A stretch of DNA of 64,000 nt from Methylomonas sp. 11b. GTDB taxonomy: Bacteria > Pseudomonadota > Gammaproteobacteria > Methylococcales > Methylomonadaceae. Made by a program: the position numbers and the translations under genes. Within the stretch, counting starts at the first letter, position 1. Each line of letters starts with the position of its first letter. This document shows, piece by piece, positions 43,711 to 52,398 of the stretch. The DNA lies in assembly GCF_000515215.1 (NCBI RefSeq), contig NZ_KI911557.1, positions 1,571,586 to 1,635,585 on the forward strand, read 5' to 3'. The notes beneath the pieces were generated by a model. The model searched no databases, had not been told where the DNA came from, and saw only the letters and a program-made list of their open reading frames with translations.

Positions 43711-45009
43711 ATGAATTTACTGAGCAATCCCTTACGTAAACTGGCACTGGGCGCCGCGCTATCGTCGCTGCTGCTAGGCGCATCGACCGCCCGCGCCGAA
43801 GACACCATCAAAGTCGGCGTTTTGCACTCCCTGTCCGGCACGATGGCGATCAGCGAAACCACGCTAAAAGACACCATGTTGATGCTGATCGACGAGCAAA
43901 ACAAAAAAGGCGGCTTGCTGGGCAAGAAGCTGGAAGCGGTGGTCGTCGATCCGGCCTCCAACTGGCCGTTGTTCGCGGAAAAAGCCCGCGAGTTGATCAC
44001 CAAGGACAAAGTCGCATCCATCTTCGGCTGCTGGACTTCCGTTTCCCGGAAATCGGTATTGCCGGTGATCGAAGAGTTGAACAGTATCCTGTTCTACCCG
44101 GTGCAATATGAGGGCGAAGAATCGTCTAAAAACGTGTTCTATACTGGCGCCGCGCCTAACCAGCAAGCGATTCCGGCGGTCGATTACCTGATGAACGACT
44201 TGAAAGTGCAACGCTGGGTACTGGCTGGCACCGACTATGTGTATCCGCGTACCACCAACAAAATCCTGGAAGCGTACTTAAAATCCAAAGGCGTTAAACC
44301 GGCGGACATCATGATCAACTACACCCCATTCGGTCATTCCGACTGGCAAAGCATCGTCGCCGACATCAAAAAATTCGGCTCTACCGGCAAGAAAACCGCT
44401 GTGGTTTCCACCATCAACGGCGACGCCAATATCCCGTTCTATAAAGAGCTGGGTAACCAAGGCATCTCCGCCGAAAAAATCCCAGTTATTGCTTTCTCAG
44501 TGGGTGAGGAAGAATTATCCGGCATGGACACCAAACCGCTGGTCGGCCACTTGGCGGCATGGAACTACTTCATGAGCGTGGATACCACCAAAAACGCGGC
44601 CTTTATTCAGCAATGGAAGGACTACATCAAGAATCCGAAACGCGTGACCAACGACCCGATGGAAGCGCATTACATCGGCTTTAACATGTGGGTGAAAGCG
44701 GTCGAGAAAGCCGGCACCACGGATTCAGACGCGGTACAAAAAGCTCTGATCGGCGTCGAGTATCCCAACCTGACTGGCGGTATGTCGAAAATGCTGCCTA
44801 ACCATCACATCAGCAAACCGGTGTTGATTGGCGAGATTCAAGACGACGGGCAATTCGTCACCGTCTGGCAAACCAACAAACTGGTCGATGGCGACGCCTG
44901 GTCGGACTTCCTGCCGGACAGCAAACCGATCATCGCCGACTGGACCGCGCCGATCAGCTGCGGCAACTACAACACCAAAACCAAAAAGTGTTCAGGACAG
45001 AACTATTAA
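43711..45009 (+). CDS. urtA: Urea ABC transporter, substrate-binding protein
   Basis: The protein has 432 residues with a signal peptide (LSSLLLGASTARAED). IKVGVLHSLSGTMAISE, FYPVQYEGEESSKNVFYTGAAPNQQ and AWNYFMSVDT are characteristic of UrtA, the periplasmic urea-binding protein, rather than of other branched-chain amino-acid-type binding proteins. It is the first transporter gene of the operon, 26 bp after the porin. Cys residues near the C-terminus (ISCGNYNTKTKKCSG) could form a disulphide, as in other UrtA proteins. Confidence 0.95.
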   Translation: MNLLSNPLRKLALGAALSSLLLGASTARAEDTIKVGVLHSLSGTMAISETTLKDTMLMLIDEQNKKGGLLGKKLEAVVVDPASNWPLFAEKARELITKDKVASIFGCWTSVSRKSVLPVIEELNSILFYPVQYEGEESSKNVFYTGAAPNQQAIPAVDYLMNDLKVQRWVLAGTDYVYPRTTNKILEAYLKSKGVKPADIMINYTPFGHSDWQSIVADIKKFGSTGKKTAVVSTINGDANIPFYKELGNQGISAEKIPVIAFSVGEEELSGMDTKPLVGHLAAWNYFMSVDTTKNAAFIQQWKDYIKNPKRVTNDPMEAHYIGFNMWVKAVEKAGTTDSDAVQKALIGVEYPNLTGGMSKMLPNHHISKPVLIGEIQDDGQFVTVWQTNKLVDGDAWSDFLPDSKPIIADWTAPISCGNYNTKTKKCSGQNY

Positions 45010-45076
45010 CAGCGGATGTTACCCGCGAGGTTCACGGCAGGATGCCGCGGGCCTCGCCCCCCAAAGAGGACAGACG

Positions 45077-46828
45077 ATGCACACACCCCATTTCAGAACC
45101 CGTTTAAAAACGCCGCCCGGCTCACACCCGGCTTATCGTTCCCCCAAGGACAGCTTCTTGAGCATGATGACTACAGCTTCTACTCAGACCGGATTAAAAG
45201 TCGGCGGCGTTTTTAAACAGCTTCTCAAACTTACCGGCTACTTGCTGGCGATGCTGCTGCTCAATACCCACGCAGCCCTTGCCCAAGAGGCAGGTAGCGC
45301 GTTGGAGCAACTCAGAACAGGCAGTATGACGGAGCGCGAGCAAGCCATCGAAACCCTGGGCGGCGACAGCAATAACCTGAAACTATTGCAAGCCCTGCAG
45401 GACGGCAAACTGTTCGACTTCAAAGCGGAAGGCAAGCTGGTCCTTGCGCAGGAAAGCGCCGCCGGTTACCAACTGAGCGATCCGCTCAGCGGCGCGGCAT
45501 TGGCGGAAGTAGAGCGCGGCGCGGTAGGTAAAATCAATTTAAACAACAAGCTACGCGGCGTGCTGCGCAAAACCATCGCGTTGCTGCAATTGAACGACGC
45601 AGATCCGGTGTTGCGCCTGATCGCCGTACAAACATTGGCCAATGAGATAGACGACAAAGCCGTGATTTTATTACGCGATCATCTGGCCAACGAAACCGAT
45701 GCCAACATCAAAGCTGCGATCAACAAAATGCTGTTATTGCAAGACATCAACAGCCCGGAAAAAGACCAACGCATAGCCGCTATCGCCGCCTTAAAAGTCC
45801 TGGACAGCCAGGACGTGGTCAACAAACTGCAAGCGGTTATCGAGAAAGATGCCGACGGTAATTTTGTCGAAGCCGACAGCGACGTGCGCAATCTGGCCGA
45901 AGCGGCTTTGATTAAAATCCGCGAACGCATGCAAGCTTACGCCGTCGCCGAAACCGTGTTCTTTGGCTTGAGTTTGGGCGCGGTGCTGGTGTTGTCCGCG
46001 ATTGGCTTAGCCATCACCTTCGGGGTAATGGGCGTGATCAACATGGCCCACGGCGAGCTGATGATGCTGGGCGCTTACACCACTTATGTGATGCAACAAA
46101 TCATGCCGAATTATTTGGGCACAGCCTTGATCCTGTCGATCCCGATGGCGTTTTTAGTTGCCGCCTTGGTCGGTATAGCCATCGAACGAGGCATCATCCG
46201 CTTTTTATATGGCAGACCGCTGGAAACTTTACTGGCTACCTTTGGCGTGAGTTTGTTTTTGCAACAAGCCGTGCGTTCGATCTTTTCACCATTGAACCGC
46301 AGCGTCTCAACGCCCGAGTGGATGAGCGGCTCCTGGCAAATCAACGACTTTTTATCACTAACATGGAACCGCTTTTACATCCTGATCTTTTGCCTACTGG
46401 TGTTTACCGCGCTGCTGCAAATCCTGAAGCGTACCAAACTAGGCCTGGAGGTCCGCGCTGTCGCTCAGAATCGTGGCATGGCCAGGGCAATGGGTATTCC
46501 TACTGCTAGAGTCGATGCGATGACGTTTGGCTTGGGTTCCGGTATAGCTGGCGTGGCTGGCGTGGCCTTGAGTCAGATCACCAACGTTGGACCTAATTTG
46601 GGACAGGCTTACATCGTGGATTCGTTCATGGTGGTGGTGTTTGGTGGCGTGGGAAATTTATTCGGTACTTTGGTAGCGGGATTTACGTTGGGTATTGCCA
46701 ATAAGGTATTGGAGCCTTATGCGGGGGCGGTGTTGGCGAAGATTTTAGTGTTGGTGTTTATTATTTTGTTTATTCAGAAGAAGCCGAGGGGATTGTTTCC
46801 ACAGAAAGGGAGGGCGGCGGAATCTTAA
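45077..46828 (+). CDS. urtB: Urea ABC transporter, permease UrtB
   Basis: The product has about 583 residues from the ATG at 45077, which has AAAGAGGA 6 bp upstream. The open frame reaches back into urtA, but that part is not used; a later ATG at 45164 is possible. After a signal-like helix, about residues 70-300 form a periplasmic helical-repeat domain usual in UrtB. A LIV-H type permease follows, with GVMGVINMAHGELMMLGAYTTYVMQ and GLGSGIAGVAGVALSQITNVGPNLGQAYIVDSF. Its stop lies 3 bp before a structured repeat that separates it from urtC. Confidence 0.93.
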   Translation: MHTPHFRTRLKTPPGSHPAYRSPKDSFLSMMTTASTQTGLKVGGVFKQLLKLTGYLLAMLLLNTHAALAQEAGSALEQLRTGSMTEREQAIETLGGDSNNLKLLQALQDGKLFDFKAEGKLVLAQESAAGYQLSDPLSGAALAEVERGAVGKINLNNKLRGVLRKTIALLQLNDADPVLRLIAVQTLANEIDDKAVILLRDHLANETDANIKAAINKMLLLQDINSPEKDQRIAAIAALKVLDSQDVVNKLQAVIEKDADGNFVEADSDVRNLAEAALIKIRERMQAYAVAETVFFGLSLGAVLVLSAIGLAITFGVMGVINMAHGELMMLGAYTTYVMQQIMPNYLGTALILSIPMAFLVAALVGIAIERGIIRFLYGRPLETLLATFGVSLFLQQAVRSIFSPLNRSVSTPEWMSGSWQINDFLSLTWNRFYILIFCLLVFTALLQILKRTKLGLEVRAVAQNRGMARAMGIPTARVDAMTFGLGSGIAGVAGVALSQITNVGPNLGQAYIVDSFMVVVFGGVGNLFGTLVAGFTLGIANKVLEPYAGAVLAKILVLVFIILFIQKKPRGLFPQKGRAAES

Positions 46829-46831
46829 TTT

Positions 46832-47091
46832 TTGTGTCGCTGCCGCGACGGTGTTTGAATGCCGGTTCGCGGACCGGCGACCGCGATACTTTCTTTTGCT
46901 TGGCCAAAAGAAAGTATCCAAAGAAAAGGCCACCCCGCTGCCGCTTATTCCCTGCGCTCCTCGGTTTTGAACGGGGTTGCCTGAAGGGGCTTCCCAGCCC
47001 CTGCATGCAACGCGCCGCATCCATGCGACGCCCCTAACGGGCTATTCCGTTCAAACCCTCCGGTGCTCGGCGCGGCAGAGGGGATTAACCC
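46832..47091 (+). repeat. Structured repeat, arm 3
   Basis: It has the same plan as arm 1, with its own compensated stems: GTCGCtgccGCGAC; CCGGT with ACCGG replacing TCGGG/CCCGA; CGCGG/CCGCG replacing CTCGG/CCGAG; and GTTGC/GCAAC in the inner stem. It keeps the ATACTTTCTTTT hairpin and the final gctcggcgcggca box. Confidence 0.88.
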
Positions 47092-47240
47092 GTAGCGAGA
47101 TTTAAAGTGGATCGATAGCTTAACTAACTGCGAATCCCTGTATGCGTCGAATTGGAACAAGCGAAAGTTTATAAGATTTACAAAACATGGAAACAACTCC
47201 TAAACTCTGTTGAAACATATTTCAAGTTACGGGGTTTCCA

Positions 47241-47627
47241 ATGAGATTAATCGTATTGCAATTTACTCTAGTGTTATTTTCGTCAAACGCATTTTCAAAT
47301 GAATGCGACGAACTTCCAACAGGTAGCGGAATAAGGTCCGACTGTGATGCTAAATCATCTTTAGAAACCGCAGAAAAAGAGCTAGATGTTGCATATAAAA
47401 AGTTATTAGAAATTCTTTCTAAGTCCGATTCATATAAAAAACAAGCTGATGATTTAGTCGTATCTCAAATGACTTGGATGAAATATCGAGAACAGTTTTG
47501 CTCTGTAAAGGCAGATATTAATGGAGGTTCATCATCATGGGTTGCATCATCCTACACATATTGCAAGTCAGGTATGGCTGAACAACAAATTAGAGAATTG
47601 AATAATATTTTAAGTAATTTCGAATAA
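47241..47627 (+). CDS. LprI-like (DUF1311) secreted protein
   Basis: This 128-residue protein has a signal peptide ending near NAFSNECDE. The pattern of Cys residues and the segment AEKELDVAYKKLLEIL, then VSQMTWMKYREQFCSVKA, is that of the LprI/DUF1311 domain, which includes proposed lysozyme inhibitors. It is AT-rich, unlike the urea genes, and lies alone inside repeat unit B. A related protein lies inside unit D. Confidence 0.65.
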   Translation: MRLIVLQFTLVLFSSNAFSNECDELPTGSGIRSDCDAKSSLETAEKELDVAYKKLLEILSKSDSYKKQADDLVVSQMTWMKYREQFCSVKADINGGSSSWVASSYTYCKSGMAEQQIRELNNILSNFE

Positions 47628-47631
47628 GAGT

Positions 47632-47700
47632 CGTAGGGTGGACACTATATAAGTGCCCAAGCCGAGCCCACAGCCAACGGTGGGCAAAGTTGTCCACATT
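47632..47700. repeat. REP pair of the 'gggtgggcac' kind, degenerate
   Basis: GTAG (47633-47636 region) is followed by GGTGGACACT...AGTGCCCA and then a second, inverted REP-like part (ggtgggcaaagttgtccac). It belongs to the family next to the first RAYT, but the stems hold mismatches. It lies right after the LprI-like gene. Confidence 0.6.
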
Positions 47701-47714
47701 ACGCAAATTCGGGC

Positions 47715-47980
47715 GGCTGATGGTTTTAACCCCTTATGCCGCGCCGAGCACCGAAGTTTTTGAATGGATCAGCCCGCAGGGGCGATGCAGGGATGCATCG
47801 CGTTGACGGAGGGGCAGGAAGCCCCTTCCGTCAACCCCATTCAAAAACTTTGGCGCGCAGGATCAAAGCGGCATCCGGGCCGCCTTTTCTTTGGGTACTT
47901 TCTTTTGGCGGAGCAAAAGAAAGTACCTCGGCTGTCGGGCCGAGACCCGACTTACAAAAAACCGTCGCGACAGCGACACC
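47715..47980 (-). repeat. Structured repeat, arm 4
   Basis: Outer stem AGTTTTTGAATGG (47755-47767) with CCATTCAAAAACT (47837-47849) replaces the GCTTTTGAACGG stem of arm 1 at several paired positions. The inner stem is TTGACGG/CCGTCAA, and the next hairpin CGATGCA/TGCATCG. The long hairpin starts GTACTTTC paired with GAAAGTAC, changed on both sides from ATACTTTC. It precedes urtC. Confidence 0.9.
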
Positions 47981-48003
47981 AAATTTGGTTTAACGGAATA
48001 GAA

Positions 48004-49116
48004 ATGAACATATTCAACCAAGACAAAACCTACGCTTCAGTGCTAATCACCCTAGCAAGCGTCACCCTATTAATCCCCCTCTGTAACCTAATCTTCCCCG
48101 AAGACTCGGCCCTACATTTCTCGGCTTACAGCGTATCCCTAATCGGCAAATACCTCACCTTCGCCCTACTCGGCCTGTCGCTAGATATGGTCTGGGGCTA
48201 CGCCGGCATTCTGGTGTTGGGCCAAGGCGCATTCTTCGCCTTGGGCGGCTATGCGATGGGCATGTATCTGATGCGGCAGATCGGCACCCGCGGTGTATAC
48301 GGCAACGCCGAATTGCCCGACTTCATGGTGTTCCTGAACTGGACCGAACTGCCCTGGTACTGGTACGGCTTCGAGAACTTTGGTTTCGCGATGCTGATGG
48401 TATTCCTCGCCCCTGGCCTGCTGGCGTTCGTATTCGGCTGGCTGGCGTTTCGTTCACGTGTCACTGGCGTGTATTTGTCCATCATTACCCAAGCCCTGAC
48501 TTACGCCCTTTTGCTGGCTTTCTTTCGTAACGAAATGGGCTTCGGCGGCAACAATGGCCTCACCGATTTCAAAGACATCCTCGGTTTCAACATTCAATCC
48601 GAAGCTGTGCGCTCGGTGTTGTTATTGATGACCGGCCTGAGCCTGATCGGCGCTCTGTTACTGTGCCGCTGGATCGTCAACAGCAAACTGGGCCGGGTGG
48701 TCACGGCGGTTCGCGATCAGGAGTCGCGGGTACGCTTCCTGGGTTACCGGGTGGAATTGTTCAAACTCTGGGTGTTCGTATTTGCGGCGATGCTGGCCGG
48801 CTTGGCCGGAGCGTTGTATGTGCCGCAAGTCGGCATCATCAATCCCAGCGAATTCTCGCCGCTCAACTCCCTGGAAATCGTCATCTGGGTGGCGGTCGGT
48901 GGCCGCGGCACTTTGTACGGTGCGATCATCGGCGCAGTGCTGGTGAACTACGCCAAAACCGTGTTGACCGGTTTGATGCCGGACGCCTGGTTGTTTTGCC
49001 TGGGCGGTGCCTTCATCCTGGTCACCTTATTAATGCCCGACGGCATCGTCGGCCTGCTGCGCCGTCGCAGCAAACCCAAACCTACTCTTAACGCTACCGG
49101 AGGACAACCGGCATGA
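48004..49116 (+). CDS. urtC: Urea ABC transporter, permease UrtC
   Basis: The product has 370 residues from the ATG at 48004; the upstream part of the open frame is repeat sequence. This LIV-M type permease shows LGLSLDMVWGYAGILVLGQGAFFALGGYAMG and, later, GRVVTAVRDQESRVRFLGYRVELFKLWVFVFAAMLAGLAGALYVPQVG. It forms the membrane channel with UrtB. Its stop overlaps the urtD ATG (ATGATG). The upstream ribosome site is weak (aacggaat), since the repeat arm lies 23 bp away. Confidence 0.93.
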   Translation: MNIFNQDKTYASVLITLASVTLLIPLCNLIFPEDSALHFSAYSVSLIGKYLTFALLGLSLDMVWGYAGILVLGQGAFFALGGYAMGMYLMRQIGTRGVYGNAELPDFMVFLNWTELPWYWYGFENFGFAMLMVFLAPGLLAFVFGWLAFRSRVTGVYLSIITQALTYALLLAFFRNEMGFGGNNGLTDFKDILGFNIQSEAVRSVLLLMTGLSLIGALLLCRWIVNSKLGRVVTAVRDQESRVRFLGYRVELFKLWVFVFAAMLAGLAGALYVPQVGIINPSEFSPLNSLEIVIWVAVGGRGTLYGAIIGAVLVNYAKTVLTGLMPDAWLFCLGGAFILVTLLMPDGIVGLLRRRSKPKPTLNATGGQPA

Positions 49117-49922
49117 TGATCTCGGCTGCAACTACCACTGAAGGCGGCGCCAGCCTACCGCTGGACGGCGAGGTCGACGCCCGCCACGGCCCGATTCTGT
49201 ACATGGAAGACGTCAGCGTAAGCTTCGACGGCTTCCGGGCGCTGAACCATCTCTCGCTATACATCGACGACGGCGAACTGCGCTGCCTGATCGGCCCCAA
49301 CGGCGCTGGCAAGACCACGCTGATGGACGTGATTACTGGCAAAACCAAGCCCGACAGCGGCTCGGTGTTTTTCGGCCAGACCATCGATTTGCTGGAACTG
49401 GACGAACCGGCCATCGCCCAGGCCGGCATTTGCCGCAAGTTTCAAAAGCCCAGCGTGTTCGACGCGTTGACCGTATTCGAAAACCTGGAACTGGCCTTAA
49501 AAACCGACAAACGCACCTGGCCGACCTTGTTTCATAAACTCAACGGCGAGCAACGCGACCGCATCCAGGATGTATTGCAAACCATCGCCCTGCCCGCCCA
49601 ACAACGGCAACTGGCCGGCGCGCTGTCGCACGGTCAAAAGCAGTGGCTGGAAATCGGCATGTTGCTGATGCAAGACCCGAAAGTGATGCTGGTCGACGAA
49701 CCCATCGCCGGCATGACCCATCAGGAAGTCGAACGTACCGCCGAACTGTTGTTGTCCTTGCAAGGCAAACACTCCATCGTCGTGGTCGAGCACGACATGG
49801 AATTTGTCCGCAGCATCGCCCGCAAAGTCACCGTACTACACGAAGGCTCGGTACTGACCGAAGGCACGATGGATGAAGTGCAAAACGACCCGCGCGTCAT
49901 ACAAGTTTACCTGGGGGGATGA
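49113..49922 (+). CDS. urtD: Urea ABC transporter, ATPase UrtD
   Basis: This 269-residue ABC ATPase has Walker A GPNGAGKTT, a signature variant around LSHGQKQWLEIG, Walker B VMLVDEPIAGM and the switch His in VVVEHDMEF. The N-terminal 30 residues form a short extra segment before VSVSFDGFRALN. It would pair with UrtE to drive urea import. It overlaps urtC at its start and urtE at its end by four bases. Confidence 0.93.
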   Translation: MMISAATTTEGGASLPLDGEVDARHGPILYMEDVSVSFDGFRALNHLSLYIDDGELRCLIGPNGAGKTTLMDVITGKTKPDSGSVFFGQTIDLLELDEPAIAQAGICRKFQKPSVFDALTVFENLELALKTDKRTWPTLFHKLNGEQRDRIQDVLQTIALPAQQRQLAGALSHGQKQWLEIGMLLMQDPKVMLVDEPIAGMTHQEVERTAELLLSLQGKHSIVVVEHDMEFVRSIARKVTVLHEGSVLTEGTMDEVQNDPRVIQVYLGG

Positions 49923-50695
49923 TGTTAAATATCAGCGCATTGCAACAATACTACGGTGCCAGCCACACTCTGTGGGATCTGGATTTGCGCGTACCGGCCG
50001 GCGCCTGCGTCTGCCTGATGGGCCGCAACGGCGTCGGCAAAACCACGCTACTCAAAGCCATCATGGGCCTATTGCCGGTAGCGGACGGCAGCATCCAATT
50101 CGACGGCGTGGAACTGGCCAAAGCCAAGGCCGAGTCCCGCGCCGAACTGGGCATAGGCTACGTGCCGCAGGGCCGGGAAATTTTTCCATTACTGACCGTG
50201 GAAGAAAACCTGAAAACCGGCCTGCGCGCCGCGAATAAACACGGCATCAAAAAAATCCCGGACAGCATCTTCGAAATTTTCCCGGTACTGAAACAAATGC
50301 TGAAACGCCGTGGCGGCGACCTGTCCGGCGGCCAGCAGCAGCAATTGGCGATTGGTCGGGCCTTGGTCTTAAATCCCAGATTGTTGATTCTGGACGAACC
50401 GACCGAAGGCATCCAGCCCAACATCGTCAGCGAAATCGGCGACGTGATTATTCGTCTGAACAAATCGCGTGGCGTGGCGACACCGATTCCCAAACCGGAA
50501 ACCGGCGAAATCCATCAAGCCATCGACCGCATCCGTAAAGAACTGGGGGTAACGGTGTTGTTGGTGGAACAAAAACTGCCGTTCGCCCGTAAGGTGGCTA
50601 ATCAGTTTTGCATCATGGACCGTGGCCGACATGTGGCGGTCGGTGCAATGGACGAGTTGGCCGATGATATGGTCAAGCGTTACCTCACAGTCTGA
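49919..50695 (+). CDS. urtE: Urea ABC transporter, ATPase UrtE, with an internal insert
   Basis: This 258-residue ABC ATPase has Walker A GRNGVGKTT, signature LSGGQQQQLAIGRALV, Walker B LLILDEPTEGIQPN, and the switch region LLVEQK. UrtE proteins are usually about 230 residues. Here about 25-30 extra residues (around VATPIPKPETGEIHQ) lie after GDVIIRLN and before LGVTVLLVEQ, between Walker B and the switch residue. The frame is intact and motifs are kept, so it may be an accepted loop. It starts in urtD's end. Confidence 0.9.
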   Translation: MMLNISALQQYYGASHTLWDLDLRVPAGACVCLMGRNGVGKTTLLKAIMGLLPVADGSIQFDGVELAKAKAESRAELGIGYVPQGREIFPLLTVEENLKTGLRAANKHGIKKIPDSIFEIFPVLKQMLKRRGGDLSGGQQQQLAIGRALVLNPRLLILDEPTEGIQPNIVSEIGDVIIRLNKSRGVATPIPKPETGEIHQAIDRIRKELGVTVLLVEQKLPFARKVANQFCIMDRGRHVAVGAMDELADDMVKRYLTV

Positions 50696-50700
50696 ATATT

Positions 50701-50721
50701 CCCCCCTTTGCAAAAGAGGGG
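50701..50721 (+). other. Short GC hairpin after urtE
   Basis: CCCCCCTTTgcAAAAGAGGGG can fold with only a 2-3 base loop. It is followed by ctagtaacc and not by a T run, so it is not a classical terminator. It may slow decay or be one of the small 'cccctttgc' repeats known from many genomes. Confidence 0.45.
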
Positions 50722-50808
50722 CTAGTAACCTAAAGGTCATAAAGGAAGATTTGCAAAACGGGCATAGCCCATCGTGTTAATTCAACGCAGGATCAGGGAG
50801 AAAGGAAG

Positions 50809-51117
50809 ATGAAATCCGAACAACTTTTGCTGGCGGCGGGTGCTTTGTTATTGGTGTGGTCAGTGCGCAGCGAGGCACATACCAGTTACGAAGCTGTGAT
50901 GGAAGGTGGTGGCAACCTATTGCAATTGACCCGCGCCGCACTGCATCCTTTGTTTGAAATCCCGGACCTACCGACCCTGCTGATCAGCATCTTAATTTTG
51001 GGATTCGTGTTCGGCCCGGTTATATTGCACATCATGCGACAGCGTGCCGTAAACAAACCACAGCATTCGCCTTTGTCGGAAAACTCGGCCATCGCGCCCA
51101 AGACCAAAAACTTGTAA
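50809..51117 (+). CDS. Small membrane protein between urt and ure genes
   Basis: The protein has 102 residues. A signal-like N-terminus (LLLAAGALLLVWSVRSEAH), a short periplasmic part (about 25-55) and one strong membrane helix (LLISILILGFVFGPVILHIM) are followed by a basic, polar tail. I recognise no family. It stands between urtE and ureD in the same direction, behind AGGGAGAAAGGAAG, so it is probably expressed with them; a role in the urea pathway is guesswork. Confidence 0.55.
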   Translation: MKSEQLLLAAGALLLVWSVRSEAHTSYEAVMEGGGNLLQLTRAALHPLFEIPDLPTLLISILILGFVFGPVILHIMRQRAVNKPQHSPLSENSAIAPKTKNL

Positions 51118-51129
51118 CCCAATCGCACC

Positions 51130-51981
51130 ATGCCAGCCAACTGCGTCGCTTCAGCCAATCCCGCGGCCTCAACTGATACCACGGCGTGGGAAGCCGAATT
51201 AATACTGGGCTTTAGCCAACGCGGCGCCAAAACCGCCTTAGTCAACCGCAGCCACCGCGGCCCGTTGACCGTGCAACGCCCCTTCTATCCGGAAGGCGGC
51301 GTCTGCCACGTGTATTTGCTGCACCCACCCGGCGGCGTCGTGGCAGGCGATCATTTGACTATCTCAGCGATGGTCGAAAACGATGCCCAAGCACTCATCA
51401 CCACCCCTGCCGCCGGCAAGTTTTATCGCAGCGGTGGCGGCGAAGCGCAGCAATCCGTCAACCTCAAGGTTGCTGAAAACGCCAGTTTGGAATGGCTGCC
51501 GCAGGAAACCATCGTTTACGAAGGTGCGCGCTTAAATTCCAGCATGAATATCGATTTGGCCGAACGCGCCCACTTCATCGGCTGGGAAATATTGGCTTTA
51601 GGCCGCCCAGCCGCCGGCGAAGGCTTCGAGAACGGCGCAGCGACCTTAAACTGGCGCATTAGCCATACCGGGCGATTGGTTTACTTGGAACGCTTGCGCC
51701 TGGATGCCGAAGCCTTCCAAGCCCGTTGGGGTTTGTTTGGGCATTCGGCGTGCGGGACGCTATTTGTTTATCCTGCGTCGTCTTCGCAGTTGGCGGCGGT
51801 GCAGGAGTTGATTGGCGAAGAGGCTAATCGCGGGGTGACTTTGATTGAGGGTTTGTTGATTTGTCGGGGGTTAGATCTTAGGGCGGATTTGTTGAAGGGG
51901 TTTTTTGAGAGGGTTTGGGGGTTGGTTAGGGGGGATGTTGTTGGGAAGGCGGTTTGTGCGCCGAGGATTTGGGCGACATGA
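51130..51981 (+). CDS. ureD: Urease accessory protein UreD
   Basis: The protein has 283 residues. LILGFSQRGAKTALVNRSHRGPLTVQRPFYPEGGVCHVYLLHPPGGVVAGD is the conserved opening; later come TTPAAGKFYRSGG, SLEWLPQETIVYEGA and GRPAAGEGF. UreD binds apo-urease and, with UreF and UreG, lets nickel reach the active site. Its stop lies 3 bp before a structured repeat. The last 60 bp of the gene are unusually G- and T-rich. Confidence 0.94.
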   Translation: MPANCVASANPAASTDTTAWEAELILGFSQRGAKTALVNRSHRGPLTVQRPFYPEGGVCHVYLLHPPGGVVAGDHLTISAMVENDAQALITTPAAGKFYRSGGGEAQQSVNLKVAENASLEWLPQETIVYEGARLNSSMNIDLAERAHFIGWEILALGRPAAGEGFENGAATLNWRISHTGRLVYLERLRLDAEAFQARWGLFGHSACGTLFVYPASSSQLAAVQELIGEEANRGVTLIEGLLICRGLDLRADLLKGFFERVWGLVRGDVVGKAVCAPRIWAT

Positions 51982-51984
51982 TTT

Positions 51985-52247
51985 TTGTGTCGCCAACGCG
52001 ACGGCTCGTTTAGAAGTCGGGTCTCGGCCCGACAGCCGAGATACTTTCTTTTGCTTGGCCAAAAGAAAGTATCCAAAGAAAAAGCCACCCCATGCCGCTT
52101 TGATCCTGCGCTCCGAAGGGTTTGAACGGGGTTTTCGGAAGGGCTATCCCTAGCCCTCCGAAAACGAGCGGCATCCATGCCGCTCCCCTGCGGGCTGATC
52201 CGTCCAAACCCTCCGGTGCTCGGCGCGGCATAAGGGGGGTAACCCCG
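51985..52247 (+). repeat. Structured repeat, arm 5
   Basis: The stems are GTCGCcaacGCGAC; TCGGG/CCCGA; ATACTTTCTTTT/AAAAGAAAGTAT; outer GGGTTTGAACGG with CCGTCCAAACCC (one mismatch); inner GTTTTCGGA/TCCGAAAAC around agggctatccctagccct; and GAGCGGCA/TGCCGCTC. It ends in gctcggcgcggca. Confidence 0.9.
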
Positions 52248-52398
52248 TGGCGCGAAGAAAAATTATTGGCTAAGTTTATATTTTGGGTTTCAAGTTTTAT
52301 TGTAGGATGCTGCCGACGTTAGGAGTCGCATCTGTCGCGAGCGATGCACTTCACTTTATTCAGCATCCATAAGCTTAAACAGTGATAAATAAACAGCT

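Larger units (their letters stand above)
46832..47980. mobile_element. Inverted-repeat unit B between urtB and urtC, carrying an LprI-like gene
   Basis: Arm 3 (46832-47091) starts 3 bp after the urtB stop, and arm 4 (47715-47980) ends 23 bp before the urtC ATG. The arms are inverted with GTCGC ends outwards. Only one small AT-rich gene, encoding a secreted LprI-like protein, lies inside, plus REP-like hairpins. Removing the unit would leave urtB and urtC adjacent, as in other urt operons. Confidence 0.6.

Noticed and set aside
44828..45076. N-terminal extension of UrtB overlapping urtA
   Set aside because: It is an open frame inside urtA with no ribosome site; AAAGAGGA before 45077 marks the start.
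47764..48003. N-terminal extension of UrtC
   Set aside because: It is translated repeat-arm sequence; the conserved permease begins at 48004.
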